The translations under genes were made by a program, and so were the position numbers. A stretch of DNA of 64,000 nucleotides, from the NCBI RefSeq assembly GCF_001039355.2, contig NW_019775479.1:50500-114499 (forward strand). The letters are read 5' to 3'. Numbering within the stretch: the first letter of the stretch is position 1; the number at the start of each line of letters is the position of its first letter. The notes under the pieces are model-generated. The model did not search any database. It had not been told where the DNA came from and worked only from the letters and a program-made list of their open reading frames with translations. The stretch comes from Lingula anatina (Eukaryota; Brachiopoda; Lingulata; Lingulida; Lingulidae). Positions 28,311 through 40,192 of this stretch are shown here, piece after piece.

Positions 28311-30804
28311 TCATGCTTGAGTGAGTTGGTTGGCCCAGTGATCTTCACTTTCTTCTGAGGCAGCCTGCTAAAACAACCAAGATTGTAACCCATGGTCCTA
28401 GTACTACCTACATGTAAATTTTAATTTAAAAAGAGTATGGGACTGTTCAGAATGAGTTTTGTCGACCTAGCTTGTGTGCACTAACTCTCACTAAATGTAA
28501 TCAGATAAACAGTTTAAGGCCTAATTCCCACAGACACCATTGGTCTATGTGGAACGACCAAACTCTAAGAGGGCTTTCGCCAGGAGTAAATCAGCTTAAC
28601 TGAATGACACAACACTTCTTGTTTTTAATGTATCCATATAATCACCAGCATTATACTCAATGTTAGGAGTACACATGCCAGAGTCCCCTTTGACTTGGCT
28701 TGATCCACATACACCAATGACATCTATGGGAATGGGGCCTAAGACGCCTCTCCTGGCACTGAGTAGAATACAGAGAAGCTGGTTATTATATGGGTATGTT
28801 GGAAACAAGAGGAGGCGTGTTTACCTGATTGCATTCATTGAGAGTCCCTGTGGATTATTTAGGTCAACAAAACTCTTTCTGAACAGTCCCCATATAACTG
28901 TCAAGTACAAGCTCAAAGACTGGAAATCACTTATCAATACCTAAAATATCTAATGAAAACAAAATAAAAAAAGAGATTAAATCTTCCCCTTTTCTGTCTG
29001 TTTTTTTTAAAGCAAGTCTTGATCTGGTCTGCGCTTTTTCCATCATATAAATTTGCATGCCCCCCCCCCCCTTTCCCACATCTCAATTAAATCATGGTTT
29101 TTACTCCTACCTCTTCAATATTTTGGTAGCAACCCCTCTTTAACCTCACCAGGTCTCCCCACAGCACATCTTGGTGGCATTTTGGACATTGTCCATTCAC
29201 TGGGAGTATCATGGCTTTTACTGCCCCCTGCTGGAGGAATACTTTGGCCAGGCAGATGGTGTGTGCCTGCATGACACAGTTTGGTTGAATACACTTCAGT
29301 CTGTCATCTTCACCCTTGAATGAAATGTGGGAAACCATTTAAGAGCTTTGTGGTCTGTATAAAACCACTGCACCAAAATTACTTTCAGAAAGAGAAAATA
29401 AAAAAAAAGTGATGCCAATGAAGTGCTCAACATGAGCAAAGTTCTACCAGTTAATTTGATTCTCTTTTTAAGCAAACTGGTGATTAAAAATGTAATGATC
29501 TAAATGTATTTTTATACGACATATTCCAAAATATCACCAAATATAGGAGCCCAAGCTATATTGTACTTAGTATTCTGAAAAAAAAAAAAGACTGTATACC
29601 AGGTAAATCCACAGCATGATGTATAAAATGATAAATACCACAAATCTTTCACTACACACTGCACATCTAGGATGCTTGCTGCTGGGTTGTAACAGCTGAG
29701 CAAAATCATCACTGTCATCATCACCACTTCTTTCAGTCTCAGTATCAGTAGTCTTTGTCCTTTTGCCCTTAGTCTTATTCTTGACTTTCACACTTTTCAC
29801 CGGACCATACACAATAGGCATATGTACTGGGGGAGTTAAATCAGGAGGAAAGTCCAAGGTGTACTCTTGTTTCAGCCAGCGTATTGTGAGAGGAAGACGG
29901 CACCAGGGTCCAACTCTCAGCATTTCACATGCTATCCGGAACTTGTGCTTGTATCCATGTTCTGCTTTTCGTCTCTTGACAATATGCTTTAGTCTGCGAG
30001 ATACTTCAGGATGCTGCCAGGCCCATTCAAACTGGAAAACAATATATAATATTGTGGGGAGCTTTGTAAAATGAAAAAAATTATAGATAGCAAGTAGAAC
30101 TCTCAAACATAATGTTTGTGCCTACATTATAAATTTAATCATACATTTATGACATTAAATGCAACAGTTAAATGTAATCTCTGAACTTCAGTTACCAGAA
30201 AATGCACATATACTAGTACCCTGTATATATACATGTTTTCATACCTGTAAAGTGGGTATACTGCTGTTTAATATGATACATACCTATGATATAAATATAC
30301 TTACTCTTAAAGCAGATATTTCATTGGGGAACCCATGGATTATCAGCACCATCTCCCTGTCAAAATATTATGTTAAATATTATAATTGATTATTTTAATA
30401 ATTAAATTAAATTTAAAAAAAAAACGGTATGAAAACAAATATTAGGTAATCATCAAATTAATCTGAAAAAAATATCGATGACCTCAAGTTTCTGTTAATA
30501 AAACCCCTTTGCTTTTATCAATGCGACTGTGCACCTCACTGACGAATGAGAGAATCTCTACAGGTTGGGCAATTAATAATAATTTAGTACACTGTGTAAC
30601 TGAGTGTTACCAGGGCCCTCTCCCGCTTGTTCTCCAGGCTCCGCCGGCTTGTTTACCAGCATTATGCTGCTTTATCCTACGGTTTGGGTCAACGGTGAAT
30701 CCTATGTATGTCCGCCCTTTACATTTAGGGTTTAAGCTGTACAATAAATAACAACCGTAGAAATTTTCAATTTCGTGGGCTTTATCCAATGCTCCCGCCG
30801 CCAT
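28311..30804 (-). CDS. SLX1: SLX1 structure-specific endonuclease subunit
   Basis: Five exons on the minus strand: 30804-30611, 30356-30305, 30031-29639, 29314-29111 and a short last exon 28364-28311 (or from 28367 if CAG is kept). The N-terminus is a GIY-YIG nuclease domain: [11 protein letters not shown], then [19 protein letters not shown] with the catalytic Tyr and Arg, and [12 protein letters not shown]; exon 2 continues [12 protein letters not shown] and exon 3 [13 protein letters not shown]. The C-terminus is the SLX1 RING-like zinc finger: CAVCSERFV in exon 3, then [18 protein letters not shown] and LLWGDL-type residues in exon 4. The last exon ends [12 protein letters not shown], matching the family's conserved HW-x-x-L tail. 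SLX1 pairs with SLX4 in the nucleus to cut branched DNA such as Holliday junctions (established knowledge). The exon 3 donor GTG/GTATTT is weak but keeps the zinc finger intact. Confidence 0.93.
28436..28894. mobile_element. 459-bp inverted-repeat element in the last SLX1 intron
   Basis: Ends are imperfect inverted repeats of about 32 bp: TGGGACTGTTCAGAATGAG at the left and TGGGGACTGTTCAGAAAGAG at the right (reverse complement). TA lies directly outside each end, consistent with TA target-site duplication as made by Tc1/mariner-type transposases. The interior carries no transposase frame, so it is non-autonomous. Confidence 0.7.
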
Positions 30805-32811
30805 TTTGAATCATGTCACGTGACTGCCACCTGCTTACCTGAGTTGTAAGAAATGGGATTTTTTGCATATTACTTCTAGTAATAGCGACAGTAGACATGT
30901 AAAATTACAACATTACCGTTTTTCGTTCTATCTAAACATTCGATTTCAAAACAGGTCTCTTTGATAACCCTTTGAGGGGGGGGGGGCAAGATAAGATCGA
31001 TAATTTAAGGAGGTTGCTTCAGGTTCAGTGGTGTTCTTATTCATCCCACAATCTCGCTCTGTGATTTTTTTTTCTTTTCCACAAGTTCAAGGGGATTATC
31101 AAACGAACCAAAGAGACCTGGGTGGGAGGGCACTAAGAGCGCGATGAGAGGATGAGAGGCATCCCAAACGGCTCGTGATGGCTGTCCTCAAGGACATCTC
31201 AGAAGGAAGGTTGGAAAATGCATTAGATAATTTTGAAAGCCCGTTACTTTTTAGGAAGAAACCACGAAGTTTGTTGTTTGAAACAAACTATCACTTGAGT
31301 AATATATTTTTGTTAAAAAACAAATTATCCTTCTAAGCTACAATTATAAGGTGTTTGGCAGTGTTTCCGTTGATCGCCTCTTGTTAAAGCTGAAGCTCTC
31401 AGTAGGCACGTGCAAAAACCGTGCGTCTATAGATAATAATAAAAAAAACTTATAGGAAAATGTTATGAAATTTAGGTCTACCACGTTCAAAATATTTAAT
31501 TTGGATAAGGCATCTAAAAGATACCATAAAAAGAAGCTCCAACCTACCGGTGAGCTGTGGGAGATAAAAATTAAGATCTTGCCCTTTTTGCTGTTTGGGA
31601 AATTATATATAACTACAGAAGAAGAATGGTTCAAAGGATGAAAAACAAAGACGGTCAGGTCACAACCGTACAGGAACGGTCCAAAATGTATTTTTTTCTT
31701 TTTAATTTTTTTATTCTAAGTTTAACTTTGCACTGATCTATTTGGAGGAAAATTAATTGATTAGCACCACATTCTAGGATGAAGATAAAATATAAATTAC
31801 CAGCCATAAAGATGTCTTAAAATTATCCTTCTATTATCTTTCCTATTTTAGGTCTATCCAAAATGTCGTCCCCCAATTTTATATGTTGCGCCAGTAATAC
31901 AGGGTGAAGACTTTCTACCCGGTAGCTCAGACGTCATCTTGAATTTGTCTTTTTGTAATTGCAAACAGGAATACCACTAGTGTAGCGTAGAAATTCAAAA
32001 GTTTAAGCTTATATCATAATCAAAAGACTACACAGATGAATTTTCATCAAAGAATACGATTTATATGAAAGAGTGTATTTCATAAACGTAAACCGGTGGG
32101 TATTGGGATTGATTTCAAATAAATAAAGGCAAACCTCAGTAGTGTCACGCCGGGAGGTTTGAATAAAATGCGCCTTACAGGTTATTGGGTTCTTACAGTT
32201 ACGACATAAAGCCATTGCTAAGACACTATCTATTCTTAAAGTGTTTTAAAATGATCTGACATCCCGCTATGAACGCTAAATCTGTCTTTGCTTTCGAAAA
32301 GAAGGGGATTTTAAAAAGGAAAAAACCAAAGATTGCATTTCTATAGGCACTCATTTGATTCAAGACGCTTTACAAGTGTATAGTCATATTAAAATTTCCC
32401 TAAATGTTTTCTTTTTAACGTTATTTGTCGGAACATGTTTATGAGAAAATTATATGATTTACGTCGTCTGGGCAGTATTTGTCACTTTTTACCAGGAGCT
32501 TTTCTTCGCTTTGCGGCAATTGCATTCTCATGTTTGACAGCCTTTTAAATTCTTCCATGTTGTAGTTATTGCAAACAGTGCATCAAAATTTAGATTTAAA
32601 ATCTTGCAAAAAAGATTAAAGACTGAATGCAGAAGTTTAAATGACCTTGAGAGCCATTTCTGGGGGCTCCAGGTCCCTCCTCTGGGTCAGTTTTACAGGA
32701 AAAATAAATCTGGTAGACAAGTAAATTATCTATACGGCATCAAACCATGAGGAAAGCAAATTATCGTTGGTATAAACATGCAGTGTTCGTAATCTCTCTC
32801 CCTCCGTCCTT

Positions 32812-32853
<42 letters not shown>

Positions 32854-33007
32854 GCAATGATTAATGACATAATTGAGAGCGCCACCTGTGATCTGGCGGA
32901 GTCCGCGGCAGAATAAGGTCATCGTGCCGCATGTGATCAGTCCACACGGTCAGTGTAGCGTTCATATACCAGAAGAACTCCTTCAAGACCGCAGAGATCA
33001 CTTAGAG
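30805..33007. other. Intergenic region between SLX1 and the FABP array
   Basis: Contains a poly-G run near 30975, an (AC)n microsatellite at about 32815-32850 and otherwise AT-rich sequence without supported exons. Confidence 0.5.
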
Positions 33008-36000
33008 ATGGCAGGACTGGAAGGAAAATGGAAACTCATAGATTCTAAGAATTTTGAGGAGTACATGAAGGCAGTTGGTGAGCTTTTATCTATTTGAGAC
33101 GTATTTCATTCTATAAAACACCTGGGCGTCTTTCAGAATGCTATGAGCTGAAGTAAAATCACAATTAAATGTGCAGGCTGGGTCTTCCGGAAGACGGTCA
33201 GATTTTCAAGTTTACATTGGCGGGTATCTAATTTTTTCTGACGGAAGACGGTCAAAAATGAAGAACAGATCAACAAAGATAATTTGGAAGACTGTCAGGA
33301 AATATCTCTGGATCCGCCCCTGATGTGTGTACTCTGCATTGGATTGAAATTTGTAAACGTAGGCCTATATGCAATCCAAAACGACAGTGTTATACGTATG
33401 TATATTTTGTAGTATGATAAGTAGCCCCACAAAGAGTTTGAGTTTATAATGATGAAGCGTTCTGATACTTAAAACTCGCTCCCACGACCTGTATAATCTA
33501 CAGGAGACCTTGATGAGACATATAAACTGCAAGGCTTTGAAACACGGCCGCACAAACGCAGAGGCCAAAGTCCAATTTTGTAGCCTTTGATTTGAATGAC
33601 AAAAACTTTTCAGAACTTAATATATTAAATGATTGTAATTTGTATGTAACTGGATGTATTATTGAGTTGCTGTATTTTAATTATTAACAGTTCGGTGGGC
33701 AGGGTATTTAACATTTAAGTCTTGTGCAGTGTACAGTAGCTCGTCCAGTATACCCCAAAAGTTGCATCGTCAGTGCATCGTGTTATGAGGATCGTAAATG
33801 ACGAATATAGTGCATTAATTAGGATTATCATGCAATAAGTGCTGTTCAGTCTGTTCAGTGAATGAGTGAAGTGATCGTGCCTCAGTTACCAGGCTGAGTT
33901 GCAAGTCCTTGGTGAATTTACAGCCGAATTTACACAAATCCTGTAATCTGCAAGCAGGCACTATCTGGCTATGCGCCGACATGCCGTTTCTAGTACGCCC
34001 TGGGATTACCCCCTTCTCCCAGACAGTATTGGAAAGAACGATGTTGCCGTCAGTCAGATCAGTGAAGCAGAATCATAGAATATCATTATGTACTGCAACC
34101 CAGTCACAACCCTCCAAGAGGTTATCGTGTCGACCGCACTCAACCTCCCAGTTCTAAGTAAGATCTCTGTAATGCTTGCGAGGCCGTGATGATTGCACAG
34201 CAGCCAGAGACTCAGCTAGTCAAACGTACTAGTTATGAGGCGCTCATTTTCCGAGACGAAAATTCTATGTTAATTATCATTGCGTGTGTCTTACATTAAC
34301 ACTTGCACATTAGACGTTTTATTCCATGTCCTTTTTTATCCTTAATGGGCAACCTGAACGTTGCACTTTACCGTTGGTATCGCATCCAGACGTACTGATA
34401 CAACACAGGGTACACGCGCACTTCTCAAGTTCAAAGGGCGAGATACCGATATTTACGTGAAAAAGGAACTCCATTTTGACTAGACTGACTGTGTCTCAAT
34501 ATTTCAAGAAAAGTTCAAACTTTAAAGACTTGTTTTGAAATTGTTTCTCATGGCAAATGTTATACATTTTCTGTGACGAAAGTTAGGGCTTTTTATGTAT
34601 GACTAATATCCGTCATAAAATCTACCAAATTCAATCGTTTATCAAAGTTTTAAAGTATATTTGTTCTTTATTTCAGGTGTTGGGGCTGTTATGCGAAAAC
34701 TCGGAGCAACGGCAAAACCCAGCCAGGAGATCTCGCGAGATGGCGACAAGTTCACAATAAAAACTAAAAGTGCGGTGAAAAACACAGAAATCACTTTCAC
34801 TCTTGGACAGGAGTTTGAAGAAACCACTGCAGACGGCAGGAAAGTGAAGGTATCCCTATTTAAAAAAGAGATAGAGAAGTGATTCTAAAGAGGCTGAAAT
34901 AAGGTTAGAAAAATCCAACATAGTGTCACGGGATGTCGTCTCCTATTAAATAAAATCACCGTTTCAAAATAGATTCATTGTCAGTGTCGGAGAAGGTGGA
35001 AAGTAAATTTCAAAGTTATAGATATGGCAGCAAGTAAACCTCGATGCACCGTCTGTGATTTGCATGACTACCGTACGATGTAGGGCACACACAAGTTCAG
35101 TGGGCCCGAATTAGTACAGGGAACAATTTATAAATTAATCATGGAAACCTTATTTATGATAAAAGGCTGTCTGGGGTTTAATTATTAACAGCTGTCATTG
35201 CCGCAGTTGTGTGAACAATACATTAAGTGCAAGAGACAAACACAGGATTCAAAGTTTAAGATACATTTTATGTGATAACGGAGGCAACTCCCAGGGTTAC
35301 ACCCCCATTTACCCTTGTGGCTTCATTTGAAAATCACATTTTAGCGCCGAATCAACTACTGTCTAATAGATGCATCGCTTAAAAATCACGATAAAACTGT
35401 TAATTTTCTCAATAAATTTTCTGAAGCACTACAATTACGACAATAGATGGTACTTGAACTCTAAGAACAATGAAAACAGGCAAATCTCTCGTGTACATTG
35501 TTTAGATCGATTACGTACTTGTTGATGGCCTTTAGACAGGGATGGCACCGCACGTGATAAGAACCAACGCCAGTATCTTGATACTGTGTGCAAGTTTAAT
35601 ATTTGTCTCGAAGACAGGTGTTCTGTTATTCCTGAAATACTATTCTTTGTAATTTTTTTTACTTCATAATATTCTTCACCGGGTGCCTAAACCTACGCCA
35701 AGGGGGGGGGGGGGGTCAGCTTTGCCCCCCCCCCCCCCCTCAAATAATCCTGGATCCACCCCTGTCTAAATATGTCTTTTTGACATTCAATTATAGACCT
35801 TGGTTAATTCAAGAATATTTCAGTCATCCTGTATTCAAAAATGTGCTACAAAAATGACCTAGCTTATAATGACTCTGTGGTTAAAGACACTGGGAATTGC
35901 TGTTATCGTGGGAATATTACTGTCGATAAAGTACCCATTCAAATGGCATGTTTACCCACGGCGTGTTAGATAGCACCTTGCAAGCAATTGGCCGTTCTTT

Positions 36001-37187
36001 TACCGGTCACTCAACGCACACCCGGCGGAAACTGTTCTACTACAAGTCTCAATTTTTTATGTCCAAACTGCTTCAGATTTTCACCTAACGTTACATGATG
36101 GCTGAAAAAGTTAATTATGTCTTGAAAACTTTGTCCAGATAATTGCTTATAATTACATTGTTGTTGTAAAACATATCGATTTCATTTGATAGAAAAGTTT
36201 TTCAATATTTGGCAGCTTAAACACATGTGGATTATCAGTGAGAAGTTAGCTCAATAGAACCAATTAAATTGGATCAGGTGTCTACATCTCCAGATTAATG
36301 CGTTTCTCTGACCATTATAGAATATCAGTAAACAAATGCGTTTTTCATCAATAGATCATCTCGTGTTGCCCGCCGAGAATATTATGCTTTGCCGTTGCCC
36401 AGAGTCTCTGTAGGTCGCTCCCATTAATATTATACAGGCATACCATGTACCGCTATCTTGCCGTAGACTTTTCTTCTACATACCCCTCTCTGGGTCAGCC
36501 TCTTATCTGGTTTATGATACGGACTCTCAATTTCCATTGAGTAACATGCATTGATAACTCTGTTTTATAGAGTATATGTTTTCTCTTCGTATCGAAATTT
36601 CATGAGAGCCAGAATCGATTACTTAATGTTTCAACGTGTTTCAGAGTGTTGTGACACTGGACGGGGATAAACTTGTCCATTCTCAGAAAGGTGACATCGA
36701 TTCCACCATTACCAGGGAAATCATCGATGGGAATATGGTCATGGTAGGTGATGGCTTTATGTCGAGGGTTATTTCCGTATCTGTATCGTGTTTGGTGGTG
36801 AATTTATGTGAGAATTTATGTTAGGTATTAAAGTTTTCATACAGAATAGAAATAAATAGCGAATTAAAGAAATTAATGGTATTCATGACGTCAACGAATT
36901 AAAGGTATTACTTTGATTATATCGGCAGAATTGTGTTGAACTATTTCATGCTTGTGCATGTAGAATAAAAACTTGAACCGAATGCAACAAGTGCTTGTTT
37001 TATTTTCAAAGATATATAGAAAGTGTGTGCTGAAACCAGGCATTTAAATTATACATAATAATGCAACGGGAACTTCTTTAAAAAGGAAAAAGTACCGTCT
37101 TGGAAACTAACGAAAGAGTGTTATTATTCATTTCAGTATGTCAGTGCCAAAGACGTAACCTGCACGAGGACGTACGCGCGTGAATAG
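33008..37187 (+). CDS. Fatty acid-binding protein (iLBP), array copy 1
   Basis: Four exons: 33008-33077 (70 nt), 34677-34849 (173), 36645-36743 (99) and 37137-37187 (51); phases 1, 0, 0; computed 130 aa. These are nearly the classical FABP exon sizes (73/173/102/51). The start [20 protein letters not shown] carries the FABP signature G-x-W-x-L-x4-N-F. Exon 2 has the strands KFTIKTKS and [20 protein letters not shown]. The C-terminus contains R-T-Y, the Arg-x-Tyr pair that binds the fatty-acid carboxylate in this family. Cytosolic lipid carrier by family; the ligand is unknown. AATAAA at 37458. Intron 1 contains a dispersed repeat (33179-33322). Confidence 0.93.
33179..33322 (-). mobile_element. 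Truncated copy of the TGACG-flanked MITE family
   Basis: Inverted relative to the copy at 60745-60911 and highly similar along most of its length, including GGGTCTTCCGGAAGACGGTC and the end GGATCCGCCCCTG. The end next to 33179 lacks the terminal repeat, so this copy is truncated there. Confidence 0.75.
35701..35765. repeat. Poly-G / poly-C hairpin with a repeat terminus
   Basis: A run of G (about 35701-35714) is followed closely by a run of C (about 35727-35741), then CCTGGATCCACCCCTG, which resembles the terminal repeat of the element at 60745-60911. Homopolymer lengths may be inaccurate. Lies in intron 2 of FABP copy 1. Confidence 0.45.
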
Positions 37188-37576
37188 AGACAGTAACTGA
37201 CTGTATGCGGGAAATAACCATGACATAAATAGATAAATTCATATGGATTTGTAAATATTTGAGAAAAATCGTATAAACTTTGCCAAGCCAGAGCCAGACA
37301 AGATAACAGAGTCAAGAGGAAACACCAACTACTGAAAGTATCACCGAGATGCTGGCCGAGATGAACCACTGGTGGGTGTATAACAGTGGGATGTGTTTGT
37401 GGTTCCACCCTGCCCAGCGCAGCGAAAAGTGCTCAATTTTCAACGTGATCAATGTGAAATAAAATTATCAGTATTCTGTTTTTGTTGATTTTAGTTGTAT
37501 TCTATACAAATCTGTTTTTCACAATGCATTTATCCCGTCTCTCTCTCTCTCTCTCACTCTCACTCTCACTCTCTTT

Positions 37577-37620
<44 letters not shown>

Positions 37621-38051
37621 TTGACTCTCTGTGGTTGACTAAGGGTGGGGATTTATTCATCCATTGCATTATGCTACATGTGCATGAATTTACATATGCT
37701 TCACAGTAAATAACGCTAAAAAGTCTCAGAATGACTGCATTTATACCCGGAGTAACAGTGGATTAGGGAGACCTGGGCATGGTCCGACTATAAGAATATG
37801 AGACAACCCCGCCTAACCATGGGTTAATATATGTGTCACCTGACTTGGTAAATATTTATCCTTTGTTAAAGTTTGAAGTACAGAGTGTATTGAAAAGCTG
37901 GCTGTAGTCGGCTAAGGCATTGCAGCTAATAAGCAATACTTTGCATTAGCTCACAGCGCGTGTACCTCATAAAAGATGTGTAAACGGGGTCGGGGTTCTC
38001 AGATGTCCACTGTTATACAACCCACAGAAGACCAAGACACAGCCGTGCAAG
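37188..38051. other. Spacer between FABP copies 1 and 2
   Basis: Holds AATAAA at 37458 for copy 1 and a compound (TC)n(TG)n microsatellite at about 37539-37620. No exon seen. Confidence 0.5.
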
Positions 38052-39135
38052 ATGGAACCATTTTTAGGAAAATGGCAATCATTGCCCCAAAATAACGTAG
38101 AGTTTGGTGCGTTTTTGAAGGCAACAGGTGGGTCATCTTTAGCAAAAAAACAAGGGCTGTGACTGCTGTGGTCACATTTATTCGTTTTGAAGCTCTTAGC
38201 CAATTTTGATTCGCTATGTACTTAGCATTCATATCTTTTGCATAATAAATTAAAACCAAGAATTGTGCTAATACATCAGGCATGAGCCAGGAGCAGGTGG
38301 AGGGGTACCAGAAGATGAACAGTGAGCACCCAGACATCGTCACCTTAACCCAGGAGGGAGATCAGTTCAAGACGCACACGGTGTGCGGACCCGTCGTCAT
38401 AGAACACACCTTCAAGCTGGGGCAGACGTTTGTGGAAACCATGCCGCCAGAAAACAAACAGTGCAAGGTGATTGTAGCTTATGTTAAGATATGTCGCACT
38501 TAGTCTGGAATTTCATTTTTAATAAGTGTTACATTCGTCATATCAAGAATGTATTACATTGGTAACGCGTTCTTGATCACATGTATATTCTTTTATTTTA
38601 TATCGTAACATTTATATCAATATTTACCATTCAAAAGAATTAATGATTGTTCATAATTTGAGATAACAATAAGTGCAGTTCACTTAAGTATAAGATTACA
38701 AACTGCCTGGTTAATAATTATTGAACAATTATGATTTGTGAACAAGTTTTTTATTGCTACAGATGACATTCAACCTGGTGAACGGAGCACTGGAAGACGA
38801 TACAGAAATGGAGGGAGTGAAAATGAAACATTCCAGGACCGTATCAGGCGATGACATGACCATGGTATGATTTTGAATGCCGTCATAATCATAAGAGTGA
38901 AACTCTCTTGATAAATAATTTAAAATTGTGACCTCTCCGCCCCCCCCCCCCCAAAAAAAAAACAAAAAAAAACTACAAATGAAGTTTCAAAAATTTCTAT
39001 TGAATATAGTATCTGATAAGGAAAAGAAAAAAGTCTCTCTCTCTCTCTCTCTCTCTCAATCAACATATTTTCTATATTTTCCAGGTAATGTCAGCTGGAG
39101 GAAAGTCTTGCATTCGTATGTATAAACGAATCTGA
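38052..39135 (+). CDS. Fatty acid-binding protein (iLBP), array copy 2
   Basis: Four exons: 38052-38127 (76 nt), 38280-38467 (188), 38763-38864 (102) and 39085-39135 (51); computed 138 aa. Begins MEPFLGKWQSLPQNN and continues with a typical lid and barrel: IEHTFKLGQTFVETMPPENK, then FNLVNGALEDD. The tail has R-M-Y, the carboxylate-binding Arg-x-Tyr. It is the most compact gene of the array, with introns of 152-295 nt. It is more divergent than copies 1 and 3 (longer exon 1, unusual GGKSC near the end), so its ligand may differ. Confidence 0.9.
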
Positions 39136-40192
39136 GAGACGCCGACCTTAGCGACAATGTTTGACACTGAAGAATATTCTTGGCGCTGCATATCATTAGA
39201 ATCTGACACAACAGCTTTGTTCTCTTTTATTTCATTTTTATGTAAATTTTATTATTCCTTTATGCAAAACAGTAAAGTGAGCACTCATTTAGCAGGATAA
39301 AGTCTACTTTTCAAGTAGCATTTTTTAGTACAGATTTCTTTTATTTAGAACAACTGTTACTGGAATTTTGATTTTTTTTCTCTGTGTATCTTTTTTCTAA
39401 AATATGGAGAAATACATGCTATTGTAGCAAAACAATGAATCTTGTTGTTCCTAACGTCAGAAACATGCTATAAATTGCTAATATTTATTTCGGTCCTCCA
39501 ACAATTCCGAGTAGAAAACCCTACATCATTGTAAAAATTTATAAATTGTATAGTTTAAAAGGACAATGAAAAACCGCAAAATTATAATGTATTTTTTCTT
39601 CCTAAATAAAAATATCCACCATAACATAAAAAGCGCTCTGTTAAGAAGATGACGTGATAATGTATATGCACGCTTAGTTGAGAGGACAACAAATGCAGTT
39701 GTTTTCACGAACTTTTTTGAGACCAGATTCATTCAATTTCGAGATTATTGAACAGTAATAGCAGTTCAAATATACATGGATTGCAAATTAATCATTAAAC
39801 GACAGCCTCTCACGTGCAGTCAATCATGCTATGTATAATCTAACAATGAAAAAACGTTGCGTTGGATTTTGCACGTAGCCATAGTAATGATTAAATAACT
39901 CGTGTGTGATTTGCTCGTTGCTCTGTATAGTGGAATTGTTTGCTTTACATTTGCCTATCTCCACACATATATTCATGCATATATGCCATTGAGGCCTATT
40001 GACACCGTTAACATGATTGATTAATGACTAACTCTCGTATCGCGATGACTAATCGTGTCAAGGTTTTTAAGGGTGCCACGTAACCAGGGTTCTATATATA
40101 TTTGATTCCTGCCAGTCTGCGGCACATTGAATCGTGCCGATTTGTGTTAACGAACCCCCAGCGCCTTTGCAAGCGACTGAACAGACTTCAGT
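39136..40192. other. Spacer between FABP copies 2 and 3
   Basis: AT-rich 3' flank of copy 2 and upstream region of copy 3; no exon seen. TATATATAT-type sequence near 40095 lies about 100 bp before the copy 3 start and could serve as a TATA element. Confidence 0.4.
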
